Origin: Apus apus
Taxonomy: Eukaryota; Chordata; Aves; Apodiformes; Apodidae
Assembly (NCBI RefSeq): GCF_020740795.1
Contig: NC_067285.1
Coordinates: 40,460,511 to 40,524,510 of the forward strand
Length of the DNA: 64,000 nucleotides
Direction of reading: 5' to 3'
Part shown: positions 51,301 through 63,064 of the stretch, one piece after another
How positions within the stretch are numbered: position 1 is the first letter of the stretch
How the letters are laid out: each line of letters begins with the position of its first letter
Program-made: the position numbers and the translations under genes
Notes under the pieces: generated by a model
Told to the model about the DNA's origin: nothing
Databases searched by the model: none
What the model saw: the letters and a program-made list of their open reading frames with translations, nothing else

Positions 51301-54300
51301 GGTTGATGCTCAACAGACTCTGAAGAGGGTTGTGTTACATTTGGGAGCCCTGCTCGTGCCACATTTTACTAACTGATTTTATTGTGACCTGAACTAAAAT
51401 GCCTGGCTTCATGTTCCACGTGTAGTTTAGGAAGTTTGGAACGGGAGTGTGTTATGTGAAGCTGGGTTACAGGAGACGTGGAAATCACTGAGTTAATGAG
51501 AATAATCAACTATAAATATGGTTGGTATTTCAGGGGAATGACACGCTGGGGAGAATTTGATGACCTCCATCACATCAGTGGGGAGACCTTGAGATCTACT
51601 GAAGAAAAGCCAGACCTTGAGAAAAGTGAGTGTCAGTGCTTTCATCTTTACTAAAAATGCAATGTTCTGTGGCTGTGCAAAAACCCCTGGGCACATCAGG
51701 CCTTCCCTGCCTGTGGCAGGGGAACCTTTTTCTCTGTCTGCCTGACATCCATGATGTGCCAGCGAAGCACTGAGGGCTGACTGGTGAGGGGGGGAACCTT
51801 GCTGTACAGATCACTTGTGGAAAGGGCTGTGCTGCCACAAAAAGAACCATTCCCAGGAGGTGAAGAGAACAGCCACCTGGGCTCTGCAGGTGGCCCTGCC
51901 TCGCTCTTCTCCCACTCCCCCTGCCCGTAACATGATGACAAAAATAACCATCTCTCCACCGAGAACCTTCTCCCTGTGCTGGCAGGGTGGGTAGAGTAGC
52001 TGTTCTGTTTTTTTTTTTGCCCAGGTTCCTCCTGTTACAAAAGCCACACCCTGAAGGCCCCTCGGGGGCAGGAGCAGGACTGTGCCACCTTGCCCAGGGC
52101 TGGTGGCACCGCGGCCGCCGCGCGCAAGAGGACCAGGCTGCCCATGATAGCCAGGACAGAAGTGGAGACCCACAGGTTCTCCATCAATGGCCACTTCTAT
52201 GACTATGAGGTATGGATGTGGAAGCCTGTGAGGTTGGGTAGAGCAGCTTCTGGAGCCTGCCCTGCACCCCCCTCCTACCCCACTGGCCCCCTTCCTGGCC
52301 AGGCCCTTGGGGACTGCTCCAGAAGGTGGGTTTCTGTGCATGGGGAGGCATCCGCAGTGGTCCTACATGCCAGGGGGCTCTCCTGGGGACACTGCCCACC
52401 CACACCTGACTGCTTGCTCGTGCACCAGAGCTCTGCTGGCTTGTGTCCTTTGGAGTCCCAGCTGCTGAGCACAGCTGCCCTCACAGCCCTTTCCCTGCTT
52501 CTTTGTTCCTAGACCTCAGTTTTCACTCCAGCTTTTGGGTCGGAAACCAAAATAAGAGTAAACAGCCAGATGAGGACAAGACAAGTCATAGAACAACTGC
52601 TTCGGAAGTTCAAGGTAACTCCGGGTGGTTGCAGAAGCAAGTGCAGCCCCGTTTTGCAAATGTTCCCCAGAGTGTGTCCCAGCAGTGCTGTGGGAAAGGC
52701 AGGACATAACTGGGGGGGGAAGGAAATAGAGCATGGAAAAAAAAAAACCCACTCGGGCCATTTCTAAGGAATGGGTTGGGTTTGTTCTACAAATGCTTCA
52801 GGGCTATTGGAGCCGAGCCAAGGGGCATGGTGTGTATGGTGTGCAGTGACCGGAGGACTGCAGGACTTCTCTCGAAGCACAGGAGGCGAAAATGCTGCTT
52901 CACTTCCCAGCCTTTCTCAGCACGGAGCAAGGATGTCTGTTGAAAGCTCATGCCCGTGCTTCCCTCTAGTGGCGGGCACCAGGGGTTGTGTTTTGCTTGA
53001 GACAAAAGGGAAATAATTCTCTTTAGCCCGAGGGGCTGGGATACCTGTTCTGTTGGATCCAGGCACACAGAGACCTCCAGAAAGTCCAAGTTAAAACTCT
53101 GGTGCTCAAGAGCAGTGCCATGCTGCCTGAAACTTTTTTTTTTCCTTGGATTTCCTTTGGTACCCTCCTCCATTAACAGGATTATACCCAGTCAGAAATG
53201 TGTTTACCAGTGGGGCTGCATGTTTCTCCACTCTCTGTATTCTACACGGCTTCCTAGTGCTCAGGTTTTGATCATTCTTCATTTACCTTGGCTAGAGACT
53301 ATTGCAGGATTACTTCATAGGGCTGGTAAGACTTGGTAGTGTAAGGCTACAGGGAGAAGTTGGCTTTAGTGAATGGTAACATAAGGGATGGAATTCTAGA
53401 GCAAAGCTGTGGGGAGTAAGTGGAAAAGCAGGTGTTGAGCAGGACTCTCTGTTTTCTGCATGTGTTTGTGCAGGTGAGTGGGTAGGATTAGGTGAGAGGG
53501 TTTACCCTCCTGGCGTGTCACCTGAGATATAAGTTGTGGGAAGTAATTCAGGATGCTCCAAGGAAGCAAGACTGTAAGATGCGGTGTTGCCTAGCAGGGT
53601 GTGTTGCTGACTGGGGCAATGTGGTGACATATGCAGTCATGAGGTGCTGGGACACAGGGACAATGAAGGTGGCAGCATAGCTTCCTGGCTTACCCAAGCC
53701 CAGAATATTTGAGCTTTTCCCCAGGCAGGATCCCAGTCTCAGACCTAGATTTAAATACCTGAGCTGAGCAGCACAGAGAAGATCTGCTGGCAGTGAAGTC
53801 CTGGGGAAGTGTATCAGTCTGAAGAGGCTTTTTTTCTGTGTGTTTAACAGATAGAAAACAGCCCACATGAATTTGCACTTTATGTTATCCATGCGTCCGG
53901 AGGTAAGTGTGCCTGCTTCCCTTGGAGTGCTGGGATTCCTCACAGGTAGCTGTCCTTGCTCAGATGGTGTGGGCTCAGGGTGGCATTTTGGCTTTTCTGG
54001 AGCCCCCTTGGAGATATGTGGTCTGCTGGAGAGGAAAATGGGAGCCATGGTGCTCTGGGTGCTTTCAGTGTGCTGCTGGTGGGGCTGGCTCAGCTCCACA
54101 GGCCTTTGCTCCTCCTGGATCTAAAGGCTGTGTTTGAGACCCTTTTCTGCTCCACCCTGTGCTCTGTGCAGCCACGCTGCAACTGTGGGATGCCAGGCTC
54201 CTGCTGGCAGTGCCAGGGGGTGTTTGGATGGTATTCCTGGCTCCTAGATGCCTGGGTCAAGTCCTCCTTTGGCTCCCTAAGTTGTAACCCCTTTGTGTTG

Positions 54301-55648
54301 CCTCTAACAACTCCTTTCCCAATGCATCCTACCAGGCAGGTGCCACATCCTCCTGCTGATGTGTCTCAGAGGCTTGTTCAGTATCCAGTGACTGCCCAGC
54401 AGCCAAATACAGGATCTTTGTCAGGAAAAAAAGCCTCCTGGCTGCATGAGGTGTCTTGAGGCACTGTTGAGTGTTCTGTGCATCACAGTATTTCTTTTAA
54501 ATCCCAGAAAAGAAGCAGCTGAGGAGTGGAGATGTTCCCTTACTGCACAGGCTCCTACAGGGCCCCTCAGACAAGGTTGCCAAGTTCTTCCTGATGGACA
54601 GGGATGTGGAAGAGATTAGCAGTGATGTATGTATAACACCTCTTGTCATCGTTCCCAGTGTTCTCCCCAGTGACCACACCTCCTCATGGGCACTTCTTGT
54701 TGTCTACTTGGTAGGTCGCTCAGTATCTTCAATTTCATCTTCCCTTTTTGGAGTCAATTCTGCACAGAATAAATGAAGAAGAAGAACAGGAGATTCAACA
54801 GACAATTGCAAGGTAAATAGGAGTTAAACGAGTGGGGTCACTTGGAGTCCAGATTAAGTTATGGGTTGGCCTGAGAGGTGAAGGTATTTCTGTAGCAGGG
54901 TGCAGTTCAAATGCTGTGCTGTGACTGAAGTTAAACCTGTTGGGATTAATAATCCTTTATGACTTGCTCACCCAGAGGAGCTCTTGCTGTTAGATGACAG
55001 AATAAACACCAACTATGTACTCATGGGGGGATCTTTACAGAAAATCCCAGCCCTTGGGGTTACTTCTGTTTACTTGGTCTGTCTTCTGAGCCTCAGGCTG
55101 GTTCCTTAGGCTGTACCTGCTGCCATGTGTTTCCTTGGAAAGCATCAATGCAGTGCAGACACTGGTACTATTTGGTTAGTATTGAAGCTAAACTAGTGCC
55201 AAGTCCTTAAGTGTCCCTTGAAAACTTCTGAGGAGTGGCAGGAGCTCAAAATGCACAGCAGGTACAAGTTAAAATGCAGTGGTGGTTTTGGATGCCCAAG
55301 AGAGTCCCGAGGACAAAAGCAATGAGAGTCTGTACCAGCTGTGGGTCTGTCATCAAATGATCATCTGAAAATCACCCTGAATCAAAGTGACCAGGAAATG
55401 TAAAGCAAAAAAATGAAAATGGCAATTGCCATTTTCTGTCAGGAAAGCTCCTATTAGGATATTTTTCAGCCTTTCAACTAGCACATTAGAACTGGGGTTC
55501 AATTTATGCAGGATTCTGGGTTACTGAAATGCATGTTCTTCCTCTCTCTTGCCCCCTCCGTCTCAATCTCAGGTACCTGAAAGAGAAGACTATGATTTGC
55601 CAGCACCTTCACAGTCGAACTGTTAAGAAAACAGAGACAACTGTTTGA
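42390..55648 (+). CDS. RASSF6: Ras association domain family member 6
   Basis: RASSF6 is a cytoplasmic scaffold that binds Ras-type GTPases through an RA domain and MST1/2 kinases through a SARAH helix, promoting apoptosis. Coding exons are 42390-42460, 48302-48380, 49530-49681, 51534-51625, 52025-52209, 52513-52614, 53851-53902, 54508-54626, 54715-54812 and 55573-55648; all are GT-AG and sum to 1026 nt (341 aa). Landmarks against the remembered human protein are [12 protein letters not shown] near residue 20, F-W-G-V and [10 protein letters not shown] in exon 4, [11 protein letters not shown] in exon 5, and S-I-N-G-H-F-Y in exon 6. The RA domain covers about residues 194-284 (with K-I-E-N-S-P and S-G-D-V-P-L-L). 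The SARAH helix covers about 285-333. The C-terminus is K-T-E-T-T-V, a class I PDZ-ligand pattern. The exon at 42371-42460 has ATGs at 42390 and 42405 in frame; I took the first. The exon 6 linker is alanine- and GC-rich and looks shorter than in mammals. Confidence 0.95.
45412..46133 (+). mobile_element. CR1 LINE, 3' fragment
   Basis: A plus-strand CR1 in RASSF6 intron 2. It is highly similar to 8575-9298, including the 'ccagtacaggctgggggctg' start and the 'cagtgatgtccagtgatagg' region, and ends 'aagattctgtga'. The frame is broken by small indels near 45680-45730 relative to its relative. Confidence 0.88.
46140..48290 (+). other. RASSF6 intron 2, 3' part; GC-rich patch without gene
   Basis: Sequence at 46900-47400 is GC-rich with overlapping short frames, a TG run at about 46891-46904, and a short duplication of 'ccctgcaaaacct' near 47250-47285. 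None shows a protein family or splice framework. Confidence 0.45.
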
Positions 55649-56820
55649 TGGGAACAGCCTGTTGCCAAGTCCCCCACCTTTGCCAAAGGAACCTCAGCAC
55701 GTGTGCTTGGATGTGCCCTGACTGAAGAGCTGTCACAGCACGGGGCGGGGGGGATCCAAGTGCTAAAGCTTCTCTTCATAATTGTGCAGCTGAACTGAAC
55801 CCACTGCTCTGGAATGCAAGTTGGGAACCACTGAAGATGATGCACCAGATCATCCCAAGACAGATGCTGCATCTAGCTGGAAGCTTAAGATAGGGGGGAA
55901 AAAACCCTGAGAAAAGCACAAGGCTTTAAAACCTGCTAATTTACAAACCATTACCAGAAGTCCAGCACAGAAAAAAAAAAAAAAATTGCAATAACCAGTG
56001 TGTTAATCCTACAGAAAATACTAAAATTAAGTACATGGTTTTCCTTCTGCTGCAGAAACGTTACATTATATTAGGAGGAAGCTTTTCAGTAGAGATAAGT
56101 GGCAAAAGGTATTTATGTATCTAAGATTGCAGTTAGGCTTTTCACCTATATTAAAAAAGAAATTTGTGCAAGAGACACCTGAAATCCCTCTGGCCTCGGG
56201 CTGGCAGGGGCCTAACTTGCTTAAGCTTTGAGATACAGTTAGAAAAATAGCAATGGGAGCCCTCCCACCACACGTAGCTACTCAGCTTTTCAGCATCAGA
56301 GGGAATTTATCCCTGAAATCTCTCTTGAACTGCCCCTCAGTGCTGCTGGGCCTTCTTGATGGGGTCCTGGGGGCACCTCAGCATTTGTTGTGGTTGAAGC
56401 AAATATTCCGTGTTGCTTCCTGGTTTTTATATTTGAAGGTGGGAATGAGAAGAGCTCAGTGAGAGTCTGAAGGTGGCAGCCTTGGTAGGGGGGTGTTGGT
56501 GTCCTCCCCCAGGTGCAGCCTGGGGACAGCCTGGCCCCAGGGCTGTGAACAGTCACCAGCCATGGGGTCCTGTCTGCTTGGGTCATGCTCAAATTGTAGA
56601 GATGTGAATACGATCCAATTTATGCACAATCAATTAATTGCTTTCCTGTATTAGTTTGGGTTTTGTGGGGGTTTTTTACGTGGTATCTGTGTTTTGCCTC
56701 AGTTACCTCTGGCTGATGCAGATAAGAACACAAACACTGTGAGAGGGAGGGAATTAATGTGCAGAAAATGTTGCCTAGAAATAACATGGAATAAATCAAA
56801 TACGAAAACCTGTACCCTGC
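55649..56820 (+). other. RASSF6 3'UTR
   Basis: Sequence after the TGA up to the first good poly(A) signal, AATAAA at 56790-56795. It contains an A-run near 55972-55985. A later AATAAA near 57920 could give a longer form. Confidence 0.6.
56790..56795 (+). terminator. Poly(A) signal, RASSF6
   Basis: Canonical AATAAA on the plus strand about 1.14 kb after the stop codon, the first such hexamer found downstream of the last exon. Confidence 0.55.
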
Positions 56821-56829
56821 CTGAGATGG

Positions 56830-59800
56830 TATTTGGCTGGTAACTTAAAAATATGCTCATTGAATCTATTGTGATTGGGACAAGGGGTTTATTTCAATGT
56901 ACAATCTATTCTAATCCTGCCCAGGGAAACAGTTATGGGCAAGGGATCACAGAGGGGAGAAATAAAAATGATTCAGCAGCCAGGCTGCATGGTATTAAGT
57001 ACCAGTTGCCTTGGAGGTGCAAATATAAGTTCCTTGGACCAACAGCAGCAGGCACACAAGTGTGACTGGAATTTCCCCAGGGACCCATTCAAATCTGTGT
57101 TTGAGAAGTTTTAGGAGACTTGAAACTTGCCCTAAGCCATTCCAGGTGATAGTGGTGAGGTATCACAGGTGATACTGGTGAGGCAAAGGGGGACTTCTCA
57201 GTGAGGTCTGAAGCAGACCCCAGGCAAGTTCTCCCCCAAAGGCAGGCAGGAGTTGGCAGTTCCAGCCACCTCCTGGGTCCCTCCTGGGAAGCCCCAGGTG
57301 GGTTGGACTGAAGTGCTGAGACAACAGTGTGAGTGTCAGAGCAGGAGCAGCCCCTGGGGCTGGGTTCCTGGATCTGTTCTGCTGAAGTAACTGTGAGGGA
57401 CAAATCAGAACCTATTTGCACAGCAATATTGAGAGAGCTCAAATCCATGAGCCAGGGAAATAAGCTCATCCCCACCCATTAGGAAGTGGCAGGTGCTACA
57501 AGGAGCTCTGCCCACCCTGCAGCACCTCTTCTTTCAACCAGAAAAGTATTTCAGGTTTGGGTTTTTCATGCAGAATAGGCAATTACTCTCATGTTCCATC
57601 TAGTAAATGCTGAGTAGTTGTATATGAAGGGGCAGTGTGAAAATAGTGGAATGTTAAATATTTTTAATTCCTTGGTCTGAGGTTAAAAAAGAAAAGCACA
57701 GACCACGTGGAAAAGAAAGTGTTTCCAAGCAGGTTCTCCAACCCTCTGTGTATGTACATGATCCCTACACTGAGGCATTTTTTGGTCACCATCTGATGTT
57801 GAATGCTTGAATCCTTTATATTTCACTTGTTCTGCTGAACTGGGACTGAAATACGCTGGAAAAGAACTATGGAACATAGCACAGGTTGTCTGAGGTCTGC
57901 CAGGGTTTAAGGGCTAGTGAAATAAAGCTGCAACTTTGCTGTGATGTTAGTTCTTTGTGAATACTGCCCTGGTTTAAATGAAGGATTGCTGGCAGGTGGA
58001 AGAACAGGGGAAGAATTTATTCCAAAGCATTATTGGATATTCAAGGATGTCTCACAGCAATGAGGAACAGAGGGGAGAGAGGAAATACTTGTGTTTTTTT
58101 TCATTTGGAGCCTAAGCCACTAGCCATAAAGACAGTGAGTTAGAGTATGATTCTTAGCTGAATTTGTACTACCAAGCTACCCCGTGAGAGAAATCCCAAG
58201 TCATCACTGAATTTAAAAAAAAAACAACAACCCAATAAACCCACCACCCCCCAACTCCAGAAGACTGATCTGAATCAGAACATAAATGCCTAAGCAAACA
58301 CAGTGCAATGAGGAACCCAAGATGGCCACCTGATCATGGGTTTGGTGTGGAAAACATCCCTGGGGGTAAAGCTTGTCTGAGGTTTTGGTGTCCCTGTCAG
58401 CTCCCCACCTTTCCCAGACAGTTGATCCTGGTGTTTTGTTCTCCTTCTTGGGCATTGACTGGCTGCTTTTATCCTGGGATCGAGTCCTTTTTGGTATATG
58501 AAGACTTCCAAGTTCCTGCAGCCTTTCCTGTTAAACCAGGCAATCCCAAGCTATTTTAGCTTTCCTGGTTTGTGGATCATGGCCTGTTACTGTTAATCTC
58601 TTTTCAGGGAAACATTTTCTGGAAGCCAAGTACCCAAGATTTGTCCTCATGTTCCAGTCCTTGCCAGAGGTGAGGAAAAGAAACCATGAGCCATGGATTA
58701 CAAAGGTGGTTTTCCTGTCCTCTCTGTTGTTCTGCTCACACACCAGGCACCAAGTTAGACCCGAGCAGCAAAGCACTGGTGACTTGGTCAGCTTGTGATG
58801 TGTGGTTCAGAGCATTGTTACCCACACAGCTCCCTAAGGAGCAGTTTTCCTGCACTGCAGCTGCTAAATCATACCTGTGTCCTATGTTAAAATTCTCCCC
58901 ATGGAACACAGCTGGATTTTTCTGGGCTATTTCTCTAATTCAGCAGGATGACTTTGAATTTTAAAATGTTGCAAAGGGGTTTGCAGTGTGTCTTTCTCCT
59001 GCTGTCAGCCACAAACCCAGCCAATCCTTTCCACAGACAATACTGCCTAGCAGGAAATCTAGGATGGATTTTCATGGGAGTCAGTTTGCCTGACCTCTTC
59101 AGTCTGGCTCTCAAACCTCTCTGATGGCACTGCCTCAAGCTGGGTTTGCATTTTATGAGATGTTTGTTTGGGAAACGTTTCTTTATCTTGCAGCTCACCT
59201 GAAACACTCCCAGGGTAACTACTACCAGATATGGCCACCAAAAGGACCTGACTCCAGCCCAAGTATTTCTTTCTTCATACTCTTTTGACTTAGGATTTAT
59301 TTTTTTTTAATGTGCATTCTAACTTCTTTTAATGTAAAAAGAAAGCAAAACCCCAAAAGCTGTTTGTGTGTCAAACCACCTGCAGTCTACACGTGGCAGC
59401 CTCCCAGTGCTTTCCCTAACCACTCATCTGCTGCCCAGTACCAGGTGATGCACCTCCCTCTGGATTTCAGATGGCTTTGAGTTACTTTTGGTTTAAAGCT
59501 TACAGAGCCTTGGTTATCTTGGATCAAAGTGCCAGGAGCCAGGTATGAAGTTTGTGTGCAGGTTTCTCCCCCCATCTGAATATAATGGATGCACAAGTTT
59601 AATCATCAGGAGAGCTGAGCTCTGCCAGCAACCCAGGCTCCTGGTTCCACAGCTCAGCAGGGTCCCTGTGGGAACTGGAGGGTTTATCCTGAGGCACCTC
59701 CTTCTTCAGTTCTGCCAGAGAGGGGTAGAACTGGGGCTGGTGTAAACCCTCAGGACTCCCTGAGGTTTGTGAGTGAAGAGACACGACATCATTTTCTCCT

Positions 59801-60580
59801 CTAGGACAAAATCACATGCTCCTGTTTATGCTTCATCAACATTTAGGAAAAAAAACAAACAAAGATGCTCACTGCCAGGATGGGGTGAGTTCCTGTCCTT
59901 CAGCAAGTGTCTCCCAGTGTGCTACACAAACTCTTTATGCTGACAACATTTTTTCACTTCTTTTTATAAGTTCTGGGCCCTGAAAAAAAAAAAAGAGAGA
60001 TGTTTGTGAGCAGCAGTGGAACAGGAAGATGCTCCATGTGTGCATGAGTGAAATGAATGTGGTGGCAGGAAGTGATGTTTGGTGATCTTGTGTGCAGGGG
60101 GCACCTGCAGATCTCACTGTGTTTAATGTGCATTTTCTGTACATAGCACACACCTTGTGCTTTCACTGTTCAGCTCAGATCACCTTAGAAGACTTGGTAT
60201 TTGTCAGAAAAATACTGAAATACAGTTCTGTTAGAAAAACTTCATAGAATGGTTCTTTGGAGATGTGCTGGTTGGGGGGGGAGGAGTGTTTGGAGGTTGG
60301 AATTTCTGAGTAATAAAAGAGGATTTTTCTATTTTAGCATTTAAAGTGAAGAAAGGGAAAGACTTGGGAGAAGGCAGAGCAAGGCTCAGGGGTGGTGCAT
60401 GTTTTGTTAAGGTTCAGTTAAGGAATACACAGAAGAGAGAGGGATAAGAAGTAGACCAAAGCAGATCTACTGGAGGGCAGAGAGAAGCCAAAGTTGTTCT
60501 GTGGTATGAAGTTCGGTGAGCTCAGATATCATAGGAAAAGCAAGAGGAAAACAGGGAGAGGGAGAATAAACAGGGAAAAT
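56830..60580. other. Spacer between convergent genes
   Basis: This separates the 3' ends of RASSF6 and the albumin-family gene, which face each other. A short direct duplication ('caggtgata.tggtgagg') lies at 57144-57184. No exon or repeat is recognised. Confidence 0.5.
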
Positions 60581-60590
60581 GACCTAAAAT

Positions 60591-60596
60591 TTTAAT
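60591..60596 (-). terminator. Possible poly(A) signal of the albumin-family gene
   Basis: ATTAAA on the minus strand, about 380 bases beyond the last confident exon. This common variant hexamer is a weak assignment because the terminal exon was not pinned down. Confidence 0.3.
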
Positions 60597-60973
60597 ACAT
60601 CCTTTTTCTCCCTATTGCAGAGGAACTTTTCAAGAGAAGTTGAGTTAGGAACTGTGAGCCAGGGAAAGCCCTTCACCCACCTCCTTCAGCAGTGCAAGGC
60701 CCAGTCACTCCCCAGCAGCAAGAGCTGGAGCTGAGCTCTGTCCCTACAAATTGCTGCACAGCAAACCCCAGGCTAATCAGAGAAGTTATCTAGTGCTCAT
60801 TCAACTGCTCCATCTACTTCTGCAGGCAGCCACCTTTGTCTTTGGAAATGTAACTGCGGGGATTCTGGCTACCCAGGCTTTGTTGCTGCTGCTTGATGGA
60901 GCAATGTCCTCTCTTGGCCGTACTGCAGGGGGGCAGGGGTGTTGTGCTCCCGGGGGGTGGGCAGGAGCGGTAC

Positions 60974-63060
60974 CTCCTTGGTGAAACACGCCTCCGGGCT
61001 GGCTTCCCCGCAGCACTGCTCCCGCATGGCAGCGAACGCCGCCGTCACCGCGCTCAGCTGCTCCTGGGTGAGCTGGGGCTTGTACTTGAGGAGGTTGATG
61101 AGCATCCTGCAAGCAAAGCAAAGGCAGCGCCGTGAGGCTGCGGGGGAGCCTGGGAAGCACTTCTCCCAAGCTGGAGTCCCTGTCTTGTCACTGCCCGCTG
61201 CCTTCCCGCGGCTTTCCCACCGTGGTTCACCACCCAGAGAGGTCTCTGCAGCCCCGTTCCCCTGGGAGACCAAACGTCAGTGCTCATTTCTGGAGCTGTT
61301 CCACCACCACCAGGCCGTGCAGAGGGGCTGCTGTGGCGTTGAGCAGCACTGCAGGGTGCCCAGGACAGGCGGGGGTCGCTGCGGCACAAGTTCAAGGCCA
61401 AAGAGGTTTCCTTCTCTTGCAGTGACCGGGGCAGGCAGCACGTCAGTCTGCTCTGACCGAGGTGACCAAACGCCAGAGAGCTTCAGAGGCTGAAGGAGTG
61501 TGTGGGCTGGGCGGCTCTGAGCCCCTGGAGGTCATGCAGTGCTGCACTTGGAAATGCCTCCCATCCCTTTTGCTCCACCTCTGAGAATGACTTCAAGTCT
61601 AAGGCAAGTAAATACGGGTTGAACCAGCTGGCAGAAGAAGCTGGGACTAGTGGGAGAGGAGAGAAAAGGACCTGGGAAGAGGGATTGAGGGGCATCTGGT
61701 TGGTTTTCCATGGAATATTGAAGGCCAGGCAGAGCAAGCAAGGGAAAGGTGAGCCTTGCCAGGGAAGAAGCAAAGGGGGAAGAAAATAAACAGGCATGTC
61801 TTACTCCTGCTTCTTGTGCTGTAACTTTTCTTCTTCATCTGTGCACAAGTCTTCATGGAAAGTGAACAGATCGGGAGTCAAGGATAAAGGCACATAATTC
61901 TCATCAATTTCCAGTTTCCCCATGCATGGTCTCCTGAGAGCATAGGAGCTACTACAGCAGTGGCAAACTCCTGGGTTTATAGGATCAGTCTGGTGTCTTC
62001 TACATATTTCTCCAAGCACAAGATCCATCTTTATCAAGAGAAGTGAAAAAGGAAAAAAAAAAAAAAAAAAAAGATATATACACTATTTTTTAATTTTCAA
62101 AAATCCCTGAAATACATGATGCTCTTAGTAAAGTCATAGAAAATATCCCAGAATTTAAATTAAGCCTTGTTTTTAAGATAGATCTAAGTTTATATTTCTA
62201 ATGAATGCTGGGTTTTGTCAGTGCAAAACTGGCTCAGATTTTTCAGAATAAATTTGCACAGGCCATTAAAGGGACTGTCTTTTGAGCATAGAACTGATGT
62301 GACATTTATGAAACAGTGCTTGTGTCTGCTGTGTTCTCAGCAGCAGGGCTTCTGGGGGTATGCTCAGCTGCTCTGGTAAACGTGGTGTTGTACAAAGGGG
62401 TGGCTGAAGAACAGGCTAGGACAGGTTGGATGGGGCTTGGAGCAACCTGGGCTGGTGGGAGGTGTCCCTGCCCATGCAGGGGGTTGGAACTAGATGATCT
62501 TGAAGGTCCCTTCCAACCCAAACCATTCTATGATGAGACTGATTTTCAAGTACTTTGGCTTATGGGCCTGGAGAATTCTTAGGGCAGAGCTCTACAAAAC
62601 TGAGCCTTTCCATAGGGCACAACATCTTCAGGCATCTAGAAAGGATGGGCTCAGAGCAGGGATCATGAGCTGCAGGGCTGGATTGCCTGTGCTGCACAGC
62701 TCTGACCTGCCTCAGCCACTGCCAACAGCCTCCTGGAGTGGTAACTTCAGTGATGCTCAGTCCTGCTTTCTTCAGGCATGGAAGTACATCTTCAGGTCAG
62801 CTCAGGAGCTCAGGGAAAGTTTTTCCCCATTTACATGTGCTCCCAGCTCTCAGACCCTGCTGGCAGCAGAATTTGTGGCCAAGTTTCCAGCAGGACCAAG
62901 GTAAGAAAGAAAAATACTCACGTTCTCCTCAGCACAAGGCAGCAGCTTGTCCTGGCTCAACTGGCAGCATTTGGAGCCAATTGTAGTCATCTGCTTGGTG
63001 AATTTGATCAGCTCTGCAGATGTCAGCTGAGGCATCTTCTTGGTGAAGCTCATGAGAAGC
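60974..63060 (-). CDS. AFP: Albumin-family protein, closest to alpha-fetoprotein; C-terminal exons
   Basis: This is a secreted plasma carrier with three albumin domains; only domain III exons are in the window and the gene continues past the right edge. Exons are 62922-63060 (139 nt), 61805-62028 (224 nt) and 60974-61106 (133 nt), which are the sizes I recall for the third- to second-last full-length exons of ALB/AFP. Junction phases agree. Motifs in order are T-K-K-M-P-Q-L-T-S, C-C-Q-L-S-Q-D-K-L-L, the R-R-H block with D-P-I-N-P-G-V, S-S-Y-A-L-R-R-P-C, Y-V-P, F-H-E-D-L-C, K-Q-E-M-L-I-N-L-L-K-Y-K-P-Q-L-T and E-Q-C-C-G...C-F. The paired-cysteine pattern of the family is intact. It resembles human AFP more than albumin, but D-L-V-L-G-E-I-C and L-F-T-F-H also recall afamin. 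Position beside RASSF6, facing it, is that of human AFM. The short last coding exon was not identified. Confidence 0.88.
62420..62537 (+). mobile_element. CR1 LINE 3' end
   Basis: A short plus-strand CR1 ending 'ggtcccttccaacccaaacc' plus 'attctatgatga'. It is close to the CR1 consensus in this part. It lies in an intron of the albumin-family gene, antisense to it. Confidence 0.85.
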
Positions 63061-63064
63061 CTGA

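Noticed and set aside
51811-52341. 176-aa minus-strand frame
   Set aside because: It is antisense to RASSF6 exon 6 and its GC-rich surroundings, which are firmly coding on the plus strand.
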